Shown here: positions 22,385 to 33,581 of the stretch, piece by piece
Numbering within the stretch: the first letter of the stretch is position 1
How the letters are laid out: the number at the start of each line of letters is the position of its first letter
NCBI RefSeq assembly: GCF_028502605.1
Contig: NC_079233.1
Coordinates: forward strand, 7,068,001-7,132,000
Length of the DNA: 64,000 nucleotides
From: Trichoderma breve
Lineage: Eukaryota; Ascomycota; Sordariomycetes; Hypocreales; Hypocreaceae
Direction of reading: 5' to 3'
Made by a program: the position numbers and the translations under genes
The notes under the pieces: generated by a model
Databases searched by the model: none
Seen by the model: the letters and a program-made list of their open reading frames with translations, nothing else
What the model was told of the DNA's origin: nothing

Positions 22385-25300
22385 TGAGTATTATCGTCAT
22401 CTTTTTTTTTTCTGAAATTCACCACGCATTTTGTATCATCGCCATCATCTTTCGTCTTGTCGTTGCTCAAGTGGCAATAAAAGCCAAAGGAAATGGGGTG
22501 TCAATTTAGGCCATTGTATTTTCTAGTCTCAGAACCCATTATAATACGTATCGCAAATAGCCTAATTGTAGACTACTCAGTTCGCTGTAGAAAACCCACG
22601 CTCATTATATCATCAAAACTTTCCGACCTTACTATTTTGTGAATGCTTTATTCTCTGAGGTATCCGTCTAAATGGTTCCCATGTTAAGTGCTCTACGCGC
22701 TATTGGGAACACCTGTTGTTTTGGTTAGAAATAAGTTTGAGTCGGCAGTCTTGTCTCGTGTTTCAAAATATCTCCTCTGGAATAGACGCGCCTGCCTCGA
22801 ATCTTGTCTAGCAGTGAGCAAAACTTGTATCGTAGCCAGATGGACTTGTGGAAGCAGCCCGGCATCCCCGTTATCGTGCCTTGATAGCATAAGGAAATGC
22901 TTGTCTTACCAAATAGCTTGTGGACTGGTCATTATGCACGTAACACCCGCACTGTTTGATCATTGACATTGCAACTGTATTTTGATTGAGCAATGTCCCG
23001 CACTTGGTCCGTGGGGGATGCGGCTGACGGTCAGTGGCCGGAACCACTAACAGAGTCTTCCGCCGCCCCTGCATCTGAAGAGTTACGTACGAGTATGCTA
23101 TTAATCTGCAGTGGGTGTGGGCGAATTATTGTAATTTCTCAATAGGGCCCTCCCCATCTAAAAGCTATGTACCATTATGTGTCTCATATACGAGCCCTGC
23201 TGTTGGCTGCAATCTCCTTGATGTGAAATCTTTGCTGTTGGCTCTAGTCATCTCGATGCAAAAGTTCTGCTGTTGGTACAATGCGCCATATTAGGACCAC
23301 TACGCCCTCTGCAGTGATGTCCCTAATTTCGCCTATCAAACCACAACCGGCGGCTCACTTGGATACCCATACACACTCTCAGACACAAAGATAGCGCAGC
23401 AGGATGATCCTATGCATGGCATCGGTCATCTTACACTTTGCTCCTTCAGCTTCCTTTTGCGATCTGTCCCCTTATGAACCCATACAGTTCTGTGATTTAT
23501 TTTCCTTGATTTCAAATATCGGACTGGATGCCTAAATATCATCACAAACCGTATGGCTCACTGTAGAGAGTAGACACGGTATGTACTCTTGCTGAAGAAA
23601 GCGATTTTAGCTCTGCTGAAGTTTGGAGACCATGCTGTTAAATTTAGAAACAATTAGGTCATATGCACTCTATCTTGCTATTGAACTCTAGACCTAATGT
23701 TTAAATGTTACCAGCCTCACATACTGCTCCAGCACCCGGACCAAATCCAAATGAGGAAAGAGGAAGTGTCGAGAGAACTAATTACAGCAACAGTTTGGAG
23801 CCACACCAATGATGAAGCGAATGTGGCGACCATCATGTTTGCTCCCGTTTTGGTTATGACTTGCGTTCTTTTTGCCAATTGGAGATAAACACACTTAAAA
23901 ATGCACACTGATAACGGAGTGGGAAGTTAGAGCAAATGCGGAGAGGAACGGCTCGGAAGATGCGGAGACTACTCTGTATGTTGGTTCAATATGGGTTGAT
24001 AGTGGTTAGGAACTGTGCTGGCGTTATACAAGGATCTTTTGGCAATGGAATGTTTGTCATAAATCCTTCTACTCGTAATCCTGCGGACGTGCAGAGATAA
24101 AGGCAAGCTGCTAAAAGCACTCCCCTCCCTGCCACAACCCCGCCCTAAACTGCGGGGACGGGCCGGTGGGACAGATCGAGATTATGGCGCTGGTCTGCCA
24201 ACCCTCGGTTTCGGCAAATACTTGGCCGTCAAGTAAGCTTTTAATCTTGCAACTTACCATTGCATCTGCTTAGCCCTCTCCAGTAGCTTGTTAGTCTACG
24301 TCTTGGCGATTTCCCGATACGTAGGTTGATCTAAAGTTCGGGCCTGTGACAGCATCCTTCGGTATGTTGGCCGACTGTCGCTCGCTACCACCTTGCCACA
24401 ACGTCTTCCAAGTTGCATAACGACACGCCTTCGCTCAGTTGCTCCAGGAGGTGACATTCAAGGGTCTGCCCACCTTTATGTCGATAATTAATACTACCAC
24501 CATCTTTAACCGAGGCTTTCCATATCGTACTATACTTCTGATTACTTTTATCTCGCAGTATCAAGAGTAAAGCTGGATAGAGGTGTGTGCATGAACAGCC
24601 CCCGATATCTCATTACGCAATATCATAACATCTCACATCACTTGTGATGCCTTCTTGCCCCTCGTTTCGAAGACGGGCCGTATTCTGCTTCACCGGCCAA
24701 CATGCGTAGCTTGGTTTTATGCTAAGCGTCTCAACGACCAATTGAGACCCATGATTGATTGATCTTGCTTACGCGTGATGACTCTTCGCTACACACACCA
24801 TCTTCTAAGGCACTTGGCTGTTGTATCATCTTAGTCTGATCTCGCGCAACATTACCTGGAAGCAATCTTCAATCCATGTCAATTACACAACCACAGTAAT
24901 GGTTGAGAGAATTGCAATTCAGCCTCAGCCAACAGACAATTTGCAGACAAAAGTCCCCCCAGGATTTTTGTGTATGCATCCAATTGTACGTCTAAACACG
25001 ACCGGCTACTTCTTTCACGATCAGTTGGCTACGTATAGCATAACGTATTATAAATTGTGCCATGGGGTTTCCTGTAAGGCATATGCATGCTACACTCGCA
25101 GTCAGGTAAGATTGCTGATTGTATGGTGTGTATCATCTCGCAGATGACGGTCCACGAACCATAGCGCTACCATTACGACCAGTGTCTTTGTATATGATAT
25201 TCCGCACAAAATGGAACTTTTACCTAACCATATCAGGATGTATTAGGGTTTTCACAGTGTGTCTTCTGGCTATAGTTATTGATCCCCCCCAAAAAGTCTG

Positions 25301-25453
25301 GAAAAAAGATGTCCATTAGATTTAAGGTTGTTGAATTGACAGTCTTTATACCTGCTATATGGTCATTGGGTTTCGTCCTCAACAGTGCCACCCTGACTAT
25401 CCTGATACGACCCCATAATTGGTTTCTATTGTATTTAAACAAACTTCTTCAAT
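22385..25453. other. 3 kb gene-poor region left of the putative RiPP cluster
   Basis: No gene is recognised. It holds a weak tandem repeat (about 23197-23278) and a short GC-rich patch at 24120-24180 with CCCCGCC/GGCGGG-like elements. Otherwise it is AT-rich sequence with short unrelated open frames. It separates the conserved-looking genes on the left from the cluster on the right. Confidence 0.5.
23197..23278. repeat. Imperfect tandem repeat, period about 35 bases
   Basis: The phrase CTGCTGTTGG (once TTTGCTGTTGG) recurs three times, followed in the first two copies by related text (CTGCAATCTCCTTGATG and CTCTAGTCATCTCGATG). The copies are about two thirds identical. Non-coding; function unknown. 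Confidence 0.5.
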
Positions 25454-26741
25454 ATGCGTCAGGTCATCATTGCATTTGCGCTGGCTCTTGGTGGACTCGC
25501 TGTATCAATTGAGGTTGAAGGGACATCAATTAATACCTGCCAACCCCATGATTCAGTTTCCTTTTTCGAAGTACTATCCGGAAGTGGATATGAAGGGGAG
25601 ACATTCGTCAGTCTAGAACTCAGAGGGTATGAACCAAGCGGCGAGTGGAAAGGCTCCAAGTATTGTCACTCTGGATTCTGCATATACTGGACACGCCGCC
25701 ATGATATTGCGTTGGTCACAAAAGAATCTAGAGGCCACAGTATTATGGATCAAGTGTCGCAATTGTCAGAATCGCCTTTATTCTCACTGATGGACAAGCA
25801 GCAAGAAGACGACATGTTCTATGAGAGTGAGATACCTGGGAAGGGTATCGGGCTCATTGCCAAGAGGCTGATACGAAAAGGTGAAACTGTCATGAAGCGC
25901 CGGCCGTCATTGCTAGTACAAGTAGAAACACAAGCTAGGATGGACGTACACGTACGAGATATACTTTATGACCAAGCAATGGACGGAATGAGAGACCCAG
26001 ACCGCAGTCGTGTCATGGGTATGATGGGCAGCGACCTAGGAGACAAGATTGACAAGAACTGTTTTCGTTTACGGATAAATGCCGATGAAAATAGCGATAG
26101 TGGTGATCATTACATTGGCTGTTATCCCGATATCGCCAGGTTAAACCACGATTGCAGACCGAGGTACGTGACAGACGAACATTAGGCTCTGACAGACTTT
26201 CTAATTACCTTTCCATAGCCTCGTATACGCGATCAATAATTTTACGCACAGTATCTCCGCAGTACGAGATATTGACGCTGGCGAAGAGCTGAGCATTAGC
26301 TACATCCGTCTGCTCTCTCCTCGAGCTCAGCGTTTAGCGCAGCTGAAACATTGGGGCTTTAGCTGTTCTTGTGCGCATTGTACTATGAGTAGTAAAGATG
26401 CCGCCACGTCTGATGCTCACCTACGTGCTATAGTAGGTCTTGAACGGGACCTTGATAACTTCAAGGAAACGTTGGTTATGCCCGAGACAGGTGCTAAGCT
26501 GGTCGAGCTGTATCGGCGAGAGAGACTGCATTTGTATTTGAGTAGGGCTTATGCACAGGCAGCTATAAATTACGCTACATTTGGCAGGGAAGATGAGGCA
26601 AAAAAGTATGCTAGATTGGCCTTGGAGCGCCTAGGGATCGAGCCTGTAAGCAACGCTGAAGATGTTGTTTTGATGACGCTGCTGTCAGAGAATCCGCGGT
26701 TGCACGGAGCATGGGAAGCTCGTCTGAATGCGATTAAATGA
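25454..26741 (+). CDS. SET-domain protein with N-terminal signal peptide
   Basis: A protein of 410 residues from exons 25454-26163 and 26219-26741 (intron 55 bases). It begins with a secretion signal (MRQVIIAFALALGGLAVS) and a Cys-containing N-terminal region. The SET domain runs from about residue 130 (YESEIPGKGIGLIAKRLIRK) through the substrate/cofactor motif ARLNHDCRPS (an NHxCxP variant formed across the splice junction) to GEELSISYI. It ends with a post-SET cysteine cluster (CSCAHC) and a helical tail. Secreted SET proteins of this sort are widespread in ascomycetes and their substrate is unknown. The gene is the left neighbour of the repeat peptide precursor, whose core contains a lysine. 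A role as lysine methyltransferase in that pathway is possible but unproven. Confidence 0.88.
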
Positions 26742-27411
26742 ACTATAGGATGCGAGGGAATAAATAAATAAATTGGAGATTCCTGGAGAAAGAAAAGCAT
26801 CTTTGCATTACAATACAGTTGAAGATCATATATTGGTAGAGGTACGGATATATGAAGGACTCAAGTAAGCTTATGGTCTCTATATTCTTCTCGCCGACGG
26901 CTCTATTCGCAACGTCAACAGTAAGTTGTACTCAGCCCTACCCTGGGTACTACGTGAGAGCGGTAACAACATTCAACTTGGCACCGCCTCAAAATGATTG
27001 CAACCCATTGAGCAAAGTAGCGTGGTAGGCGACCGGACCATGTGCTTGATTGACCATGTCCGGCTCCAAATGAACGCTTTTACACTTTCTAAAGTCAACC
27101 GCCACGGAGACACGTATGATGTTGTTATCAATGCCTATGTCTACATACCCGCAATCAATGGTAATCTTCTGGCAATATTCTGATGAGAACACCGTAATAC
27201 TTGGAGAGAGCGCCCCAAAGAACTATGGCCCTCCTTGGCTGACCGGCAGCAGATGGTTTCCGCCACGAAGCACGATTCCAACAGAGGGCATGTAGTAGCA
27301 TAACCAGTGTATTTCGCCACATTTGCGTCGGTATCAACAATGACTAGAATACACCCAGTCCATGGTGTGTGGTAGCCTGAAAGCTATGGAGACAGTTTGG
27401 GTTGCCAAAAC
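26742..27411. other. Intergenic region with a possible small secreted-protein remnant
   Basis: Between the SET gene and the precursor gene (convergent) lie two short plus-strand open stretches in different frames. One, at about 26873-27030, starts MVSIFFSPTALFATSTVS and looks like a signal peptide followed by about 30 residues. The other, at 27041-27183, contains MNAFTLSKVNRHGDTYDVV. An intron could join them, but I could not make a convincing model or assign a family. Confidence 0.25.
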
Positions 27412-27915
27412 TTAGTCAAGATTGGCTTCCTTCCATGCCTCATCTCCAGCACCACGTCTTCCCAAGTTTGCCTCCTTCCAAGCCTCATCTCCGGCACTAC
27501 GGCGTCCGAGATTAGCCTCTTTCCAAGCTTCATCTCCAGCTCCACGCTTTCCAAGGTTAGCTTCTTTCCAAGCTTCGTCCCCGGCTCCTCGCTTTCCAAG
27601 GTTAGCTTCCTTCCAAGCTTCATCTCCAGCACTACGGCGTCCGAGATTAGCCTCTTTCCAAGCTTCATCTCCAGCTCCACGCTTTCCAAGATTGGCCTCT
27701 TTCCAAGCCTCATCTCCGGCGGCACGACGATCCAAGTTCGCCTCCTTCCATGCCTCATCGCCAGCAGCACGGACTGATGTAAATGTCAGCACCAGCTCAA
27801 TCCATGTAATAATATTTGTCTATTAGTCTGGACTAATATGCTCACTTTTGTTGGGTATCGCAAGGGCTCCAATGGCCAAAGCGGCGATGATGAGAGCAAT
27901 GCTGGAAGTCTTCAT
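27412..27915 (-). CDS. Kex2-processed repeat peptide precursor (putative dikaritin-type RiPP precursor)
   Basis: A 143-residue secretory precursor. Exon 1 (27915-27846) encodes a signal peptide, MKTSSIALIIAALAIGALA, plus IPNK. A 72-base intron follows, and exon 2 (27773-27412) encodes eight head-to-tail units of 15 residues, nearly the whole rest of the protein. The invariant part is AGDEAWKEANL. Units 2-8 begin with a dibasic Kex2 site (RR or KR), then A, G or S. Residue 15 is G, or D in units 1 and 8. Kex2 cleavage would give peptides of the form (A/G/S)AGDEAWKEANLG. This architecture matches the precursors of ustiloxin, phomopsin, asperipin and epichloecyclin, and two UstYa-family genes lie next door. 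The core has Trp but no Tyr, Phe or Cys. A mating-pheromone precursor shares the architecture but should have a Cys pair. Confidence 0.85.
27415..27772 (-). repeat. Coding tandem repeat, eight units of 45 bases
   Basis: Eight direct repeats of 45 bases lie inside the precursor exon. They are nearly identical at DNA level, with a few synonymous changes and codon changes confined to the dibasic site and the residues on either side. This means recent amplification or homogenisation together with selection on the AGDEAWKEANL part. The plus-strand open frames here are shadows of the repeat. Confidence 0.95.
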
Positions 27916-28844
27916 TTTGACGAATTAGCGTTGTTGTGCAGTTGGAATTCTGTATCTTCAGGAAGCCAAAGTTGTTTGAGCTGTGGTTAAAGTAGTGAAG
28001 GAGAGAAAATCATCTGGAAGGCCAGGCCTTTTTGTATCTCTACGCCTCAAAGGATATTAGTGTTCATGAGCATGGTACTTGTTAAGCGATGGTTCCTCCT
28101 CTTCCATCGACTTTGGTCATATTTGCTAAAGTGACGCAAGAATGATTTGAACCTATAAGCGACCTATCTTGCAGTAATCTTCCTCGCCGTGTTGTTGTCG
28201 AGTCAAAGATGCAATGCATCCTGCAAATCTTGCCACTCCCTACATGGTTAGCACATACACTCCCACTCAACACGCCCACGATCCTTCATACACCCCTACA
28301 ACTGCATTTCAAGTGTTCAGTATGCATGGAATATCTTGTCCAACGACTATGCAAGACGTTCCTTGCAACCAAGACCAATAGTTGATGTGTCGTTGAGATT
28401 TTCACACCCCTCCCTTGTACGTATCTCTCGTTCTGAATAGGGTCAATACTAGCCGTGAAACTGTTGGGCTCACTGATTCCCATCTTTATTCACCTTCTAT
28501 ATTAGACTATTGCCGATTGGTTACACTTGCATCTACTTGTACTCGGACGAACGCCGTAGAATGCATTGGTAATCATTATGATGCTAGCATCCAACCGTCT
28601 AGACTCTACCGAGACCGTCAGACAGTAGGCATGATATAGAAGATGCAGCAAATGACCAATGGAGAACTCTACAAGAAAAAGATTTGTAGCAGAGGCTACC
28701 AAAGATGGAGTAAAAATAGGACAGAGCAAAAGCCAATACGCCTGCATTTATCACGAGCCTTATTGCCTAAGACAAGATACGTATATTCTAAAATTGCCAT
28801 AAACAATAATACTACGTCCCAGATACCACGATATGGACTACCAT
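27916..28844. promoter_or_regulatory. Promoter region of the precursor gene and 3' end of UstYa-like gene 1
   Basis: About 930 bases without a recognisable gene. Both flanking genes read on the minus strand, so this must contain the precursor's promoter. No regulator site can be named with confidence. Confidence 0.45.
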
Positions 28845-30103
28845 CTACACATCTGGTCCTTGATCGCCTCCATACAAACCACCACCATGCAAGCCAACGG
28901 CGCCAGTATGAGCTCCCTCATCGTTTGCATAGGGGTTTCCTGAGAATAAACAAAAAGTTAGAACGTTTATGTGCTGTAGCGGCTACTATGGAGATGACTA
29001 GCGTACCAAAAGTTGGATGAACAAGAAGCCCAGGTTGCAAAGGATCAAATGCGCGACTGGCCATGAAATCCACAATTGGTTCCCAGGCAACACATTGATG
29101 TTTCCCCCAGTCTTTAGACACAGGGCCAGGAACACTATTACATACGGCGTCAATATTTGTGAGTTGAAAAGAAATGGTAACACAGGTCATAATGGGTTGT
29201 ACGTACCTAGCCGCCCAGCGAATGGGAATGAGTGTCGTGTCGGCATTACACTGCACGTATTGCCGAAGCCAATCCAGACAGTGTTCTAATAATTAGCCTG
29301 GATAATGACTTGTGAGACTATTGATATTCACCTGTATGCTGTTTCAAAGCGAACGCATCTTCATCAGATAATCCTGCGTGGTAATGGTCCTTGTACATAT
29401 ATCGATGTAGTCTCTGAACGCAGTGAAGGGCATGTTGAACAGCAACTGTCATGTAGTATCCACTATCATCGCTCAGTTTAATAAGGCTCTTTTGACCTTT
29501 GAACTCTCCAAGCTCATATTCTTGGACGCGGAAATTTTGATCTGTAAGGATTGGTGAGTGACTTGATGATACTTAAATAAGGCTGTTCACACTCACAGTC
29601 CAAGATATTATTCCATGCTTCTTCGAGCTCTGGGCGAGGCGGCCCAGAGAAATCTAGGTTGGACTTATTTCTGTTCAGGGTACCATCGGAACTATAGACA
29701 GATCGCACATTGAAATATCGTGTTTCGAAGTGTATCGAGTCCCGGAAGATGGCTGGTCGACCACATGTTAGCAACCTCATTGAGAATAAAGGGGAAATAT
29801 CACTGAACAGTTGTTATATTTTGCACTCCATTGAGATATATGCAACGAATTTGTGTTGACATATATGGCAAGTCCGAACAGCAGGAGGTTGGCCATCGTG
29901 AAGATTGCATGGAACCAAACTGAGTTGGGCCACTTGTGCCACGTTTGCCACACCACGGAATGCTGTTGTTCCCATCGTAGCCTGGTGGGAATACTTAGGT
30001 TCCCATCGTCCTCGTCGTTTGCTTCAGTTGAAGAGGAACGTCTGTGAGCTCTTTCTTCATTATCTAGCGGTGAGTAAGTACTGTTTCGCTTTTGCGATGG
30101 CAT
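28845..30103 (-). CDS. UstYa/DUF3328-family peptide-modifying oxidase, gene 1
   Basis: A membrane-anchored DUF3328 protein of 320 residues. Six exons sum exactly: 30103-29809, 29752-29597, 29541-29332, 29285-29207, 29134-29007, 28939-28845. A hydrophilic N-terminal tail is followed by one transmembrane helix at about residues 61-82, placing the rest in the secretory lumen. The family's two HxxHC motifs are present: HALHC at 187-191 and HTEHC at 219-223, the latter formed across an exon junction. A downstream CVAWEPIVDF segment corresponds to the conserved final Cys/Asp region. UstYa proteins carry out oxidative cyclisation of Kex2-released core peptides in dikaritin pathways, so the neighbouring repeat precursor is the expected substrate. 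The first intron uses a weak donor (GTTCAG) but has a good GCTAAC branch site. Confidence 0.9.
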
Positions 30104-30816
30104 ATTGAAGCTGGAGTCAATGATGTGTTCGGGCAAATACGCAGTATGACGAGCAACATTAATCGAAACTGCAAGTTGAGAGTAAAAAGAACAAGAAAGT
30201 TTGACTTGCATTACTTCGAAATTGAAAGCCGAGTCGGTTTCCCCAAGACCGTACGAGAATTCGAATCAAGATTAGTGCTGCATTGCATCTTCATGACAAC
30301 AACCTGAATGAAAATAACATCAAGTCCGCAACCATTCCTAGATGTAATTTAGACGAACCAGGATCATCAACATACACGCCACCACCACCTATTTTGAGCA
30401 TCATGACCAACTGCATATGTTTATATTGCCCAATATGCAATGCAACTCCAGTCGGCAAGACTGCATGAGTGGCGATGCGGTATTCGCTTATTTCCAAACT
30501 GTGACCAAATCGTGAGATACAGCCAAAAGGACGCGGAGAACTTCTTGTTGTTTATTGAGGCGGAATTGTTGCTCCGTCTCTGGCCAATGTTGAAGGATGA
30601 AAGCTGATATTGAGTGTAAGACCTTAGCACGAATTAGAACAACTCGCTCGTCCAGGTGACTGCTATGACTGTGCCTGCCCATCCTACCTTTACATTAGTC
30701 CTCTCATACAGAATTCTTTGGCGCTCAATTCATCACTCATTTTCTTAGACCTAGAGGCTTTTGTAACCGTTTGCCTTTGTTCAATTCTGTTCTTTCTGCG
30801 GAATTTTACCATCACT
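30104..30816. promoter_or_regulatory. Divergent promoter shared by the two UstYa-like genes
   Basis: About 710 bases lie between the oppositely transcribed UstYa-family genes. No coding signal of its own is seen. The arrangement suggests joint control of the two genes. Confidence 0.5.
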
Positions 30817-31575
30817 ATGTCGTCTCGTGTTCCGCTCCTCACGAACGACCAAGAACACGATATCGAGAATGTGCCTCAAAATGAATATTCTTCATCGTGC
30901 CATAATGAGCACGGAGACAACGACACATACACACCCAAGACTCAATATTTCTCGACAGCATTTCGATTACTGATGCACGCCCTGGCCTTCTGGGGCATCG
31001 TATCGTTGGGCCTTCGAGTTTCCAAGGCTCTGCAGCCAAGCACCTCGGTCGAATACTCACCACACATGTCTAATTCGCACAAAGCTATTAGTAGGATTGA
31101 TGGGTATCATCCTGAAACTCTTCCACCACTTCTTAACCTGTGCGACTGTGGTGACTCCATTCGGGAGGCTATCTCACGGAATTGTACATACGACACACTT
31201 GCCACAGCCTGGCTTCCGCCATATTGTCGAGACGAAGAACTCACAGCTGAGTTTGATAAAGCTGGGCCTGGGCCTGATGGTGCTTGGGCATATTTTGCCG
31301 ATCAAGAAGGCAAAGTCCCACTGAATAGGAGCGAAGTTGCAGCCTTAGGTGATAAAGGCGGTTCGTTTTGGGCATCGCGGGATTGGCATATTGTTCATTG
31401 CCTCTTCTACTGGCAAAAATACCATCGTATGCGATATACCAAGATCATCATGGAGGAACGGTTTGACAGTCTGCATCATGTCCAGCATTGTGTGCGCCTA
31501 ATACGCAATCCAACGCCAGATCACTTTTTCCTCATCGAGGTTCCGGTGACCATGAATTCGAGCAAAGATGCCTGA
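30817..31575 (+). CDS. UstYa/DUF3328-like protein, gene 2
   Basis: An intronless protein of 252 residues. A charged N-terminal tail precedes one transmembrane helix (about residues 51-68), then a lumenal domain. Two HxxHC motifs are visible, HIVHC at 191-195 (within SRDWHIVHCLFYW) and HVQHC at 221-225, with the spacing expected for UstYa-like proteins. Cysteines at CDCGD and NCTYD precede them. It is more distant from classical UstYa than its divergent neighbour and belongs to a group often labelled hypothetical in fungal genomes. Another in-frame ATG lies upstream at 30718, but that extension would add a hydrophobic stretch. I prefer 30817, which gives the common short cytosolic tail. A partner role in modifying the precursor is inferred from position. 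Confidence 0.8.
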   Translation: MSSRVPLLTNDQEHDIENVPQNEYSSSCHNEHGDNDTYTPKTQYFSTAFRLLMHALAFWGIVSLGLRVSKALQPSTSVEYSPHMSNSHKAISRIDGYHPETLPPLLNLCDCGDSIREAISRNCTYDTLATAWLPPYCRDEELTAEFDKAGPGPDGAWAYFADQEGKVPLNRSEVAALGDKGGSFWASRDWHIVHCLFYWQKYHRMRYTKIIMEERFDSLHHVQHCVRLIRNPTPDHFFLIEVPVTMNSSKDA

Positions 31576-32591
31576 TTGAGTTTTCTGAGTATGCTATTCA
31601 ATGGCCTGCATCTGGGCTGGGGGCGCAGATCTACGTCGAATCATTAGCGACGTCAACGGAATGTATACAGTATTTTCGATGTTATGAATAATTTGCCATG
31701 CCATACATCATATTATACACCATAAAGATAGTTCAAAATCTTGAGCAATGCTAAAGGACATACGGGCGCATCTACGTGCAGTTGCAAAGTTTACTACGTA
31801 TAGCCCAATACATGTGAGTGAGGACGGGCCATGGCCAGGCTGTTTCAGCACTGCAAGCATCCATAGTAAAGGCGCTTTCAGGCCCTAAACGAAGCTCCAA
31901 GTCTCCGCCATGTTGCGCATGCACACACGAGGGACGCCGACAGGACAGACACCAAGGTCAGGCCTAAAGACATTCCTTCGATAAAGCATGGAGGTTGGTG
32001 CGGCCCCCATGCCACACAGCCAGATAACGCGGGGAGTAGCAGAGTGCGAGATCAGGCACCAACTTGCTCAGGCGCCTGCTATTGCGTGCTGGCCGCTAAT
32101 AATGAGCATCGTTTGTTGGAATCGAATTGAATGCAGTTCTTGCCCCAAATGGAAGTCGCCGTGCCGTGTCACCACGACGGTTGCAATATCAGGAACAGGG
32201 TTCAACTGCAACGGTCTCAGCTATACGTTCCCGTTAAAACGTGGCAGGTTAAGTCTACTGTAGGGGCGTTTGCATTCACTGCACCGCTGCACCTACTCGT
32301 ATCACAACCCATCTCCAGGCCGGGCTACTCGGATGGAAGCCGTCATGCGATGTGAACCAACAGCGAAATGTCATGAAAGCGCGTGATAGGAGGCATGTTC
32401 TGATTAGAAAGACCGACACAGTACTGATTTACTCCCGCAACATGGGGTACGAGCCAGGGCTAAATGTATGACAGGATATAGGATATACCAGCGACCGCGC
32501 TGTCTTCATGCCTCGACCGCTCAATAATCGTGAACGTATTTATTTTTTCAGTACACGAAGTTTTCTTGCCTACTTCCCTAGCTTTGCCATA
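31576..32591. other. Intergenic region, no gene seen
   Basis: About 1 kb between the second UstYa-like gene and the methyltransferase gene, both on the plus strand. Short overlapping frames at 31988-32355 show no family signal. It should hold the methyltransferase promoter. Confidence 0.5.
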
Positions 32592-33581
32592 ATGTCATCA
32601 TTTGAGCCAAATAGCGGTCGCCTTAGTAGCTCTGCAGAGGAGCTGCTGTCCTACCTGTTCTACCAGACCCATCTTGAAAATCACTTAGCTGGTATTGAGT
32701 ATAGACAGCGGATGTTGGAACACTGGAAGATACCTTCTGGCTCTAGTGTTCTTGAAATCGGATGTGGCCAGGGAGAATTCACTGTCTGCCTCGCTGACGC
32801 GGTTGGACCAGCTGGTAGAGTCGTTGCTGTTGACCCAGCGCCTGCTGGTTGGGGTATAAGCTCCTCATTCGCCATCATTCCATAATGATTTACATACTTA
32901 TGGCTCACTTCGCTCGTTCTAGGAACGCCCTGTGTAATCGAATCTCAGAAACACCTCGCAGCTTCCCCCATTGGCGGTTGTATCACATTCATCAACGATA
33001 CTGCCCCAAACTATGTGGCATCCCTCAGACAGGACACGCCACGGTTCGACTATGTTCTCTTGGGTCATTGTGTGTGGTTCTTTGAGAAGCCACATATGCT
33101 TCAAGAGCTAATGGAGACACTACAACCATGGGCACGATCCGTTCTCATTGCTGAATTCAGCTTCTCAACCTCTATACCCGCGGCCTTTCCTCATGTGCTA
33201 GCGGCGCAATACAACAGCACTGTAGAAGCGTTGTTGGGCGATCGTGCAGAATGGAACATACGTTCGCCATTAACACCAAGTCAAATGACACAAGCAGGTG
33301 AGAGGGCTGGATTCAGACTGGACTCGCACAAGACCATGACGCCTGGTGAAAAGAACCGTGAAGGCTCACGGGAGGTCCGAATGTTGCTCAAGGCTAAAGA
33401 ATTCGAGGATGAACGGCAACTTGTAGAGCAGCGTCATGGTCCACGCATCGCACTGATGTTGAATGGTCTAAAGGATGCTGTTGCTGAGAGCGTCGAACGG
33501 TTGGGCGGTGGTGGCATTGAAGCAGTTAGAAATATGGATGTCTGGCTTGCAAAATTTGATGTAATAAGTAAAGCCGTGTGA
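32592..33581 (+). CDS. SAM-dependent class I methyltransferase
   Basis: A soluble methyltransferase of 306 residues from exons 32592-32853 and 32923-33581 (intron 69 bases). The cofactor loop is VLEIGCGQGEF at about residues 53-63, followed by the acidic ribose-binding end of strand 2 (VVAVDPA) and a DYVLLGHCVWFF motif as strand 4. This is the general fold of small-molecule methyltransferases. The C-terminal half has a charged, helical insertion (MTPGEKNREGSREVRMLLKA). No signal peptide is seen, so it would act in the cytosol, before secretion of a precursor or on something else. Its place among the putative RiPP genes suggests tailoring, but this is not shown by sequence. Confidence 0.88.

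Noticed and set aside
27415..27772. CRISPR-like regular repeats
   Set aside because: The repeats are contiguous with no unique spacers, coding and in a eukaryotic gene.
27397..27826. Two plus-strand open frames of about 130 codons
   Set aside because: They are shadows of the 45-bp coding repeat, since any in-phase repeat stays open in several frames. Only the minus frame has a signal peptide and Kex2 sites.
27412..27915. Alpha-type mating pheromone precursor
   Set aside because: The architecture (signal peptide plus Kex2-separated repeats) fits, but ascomycete alpha pheromones have a W-C...C core. This core has no cysteine, and UstYa-type genes are adjacent.
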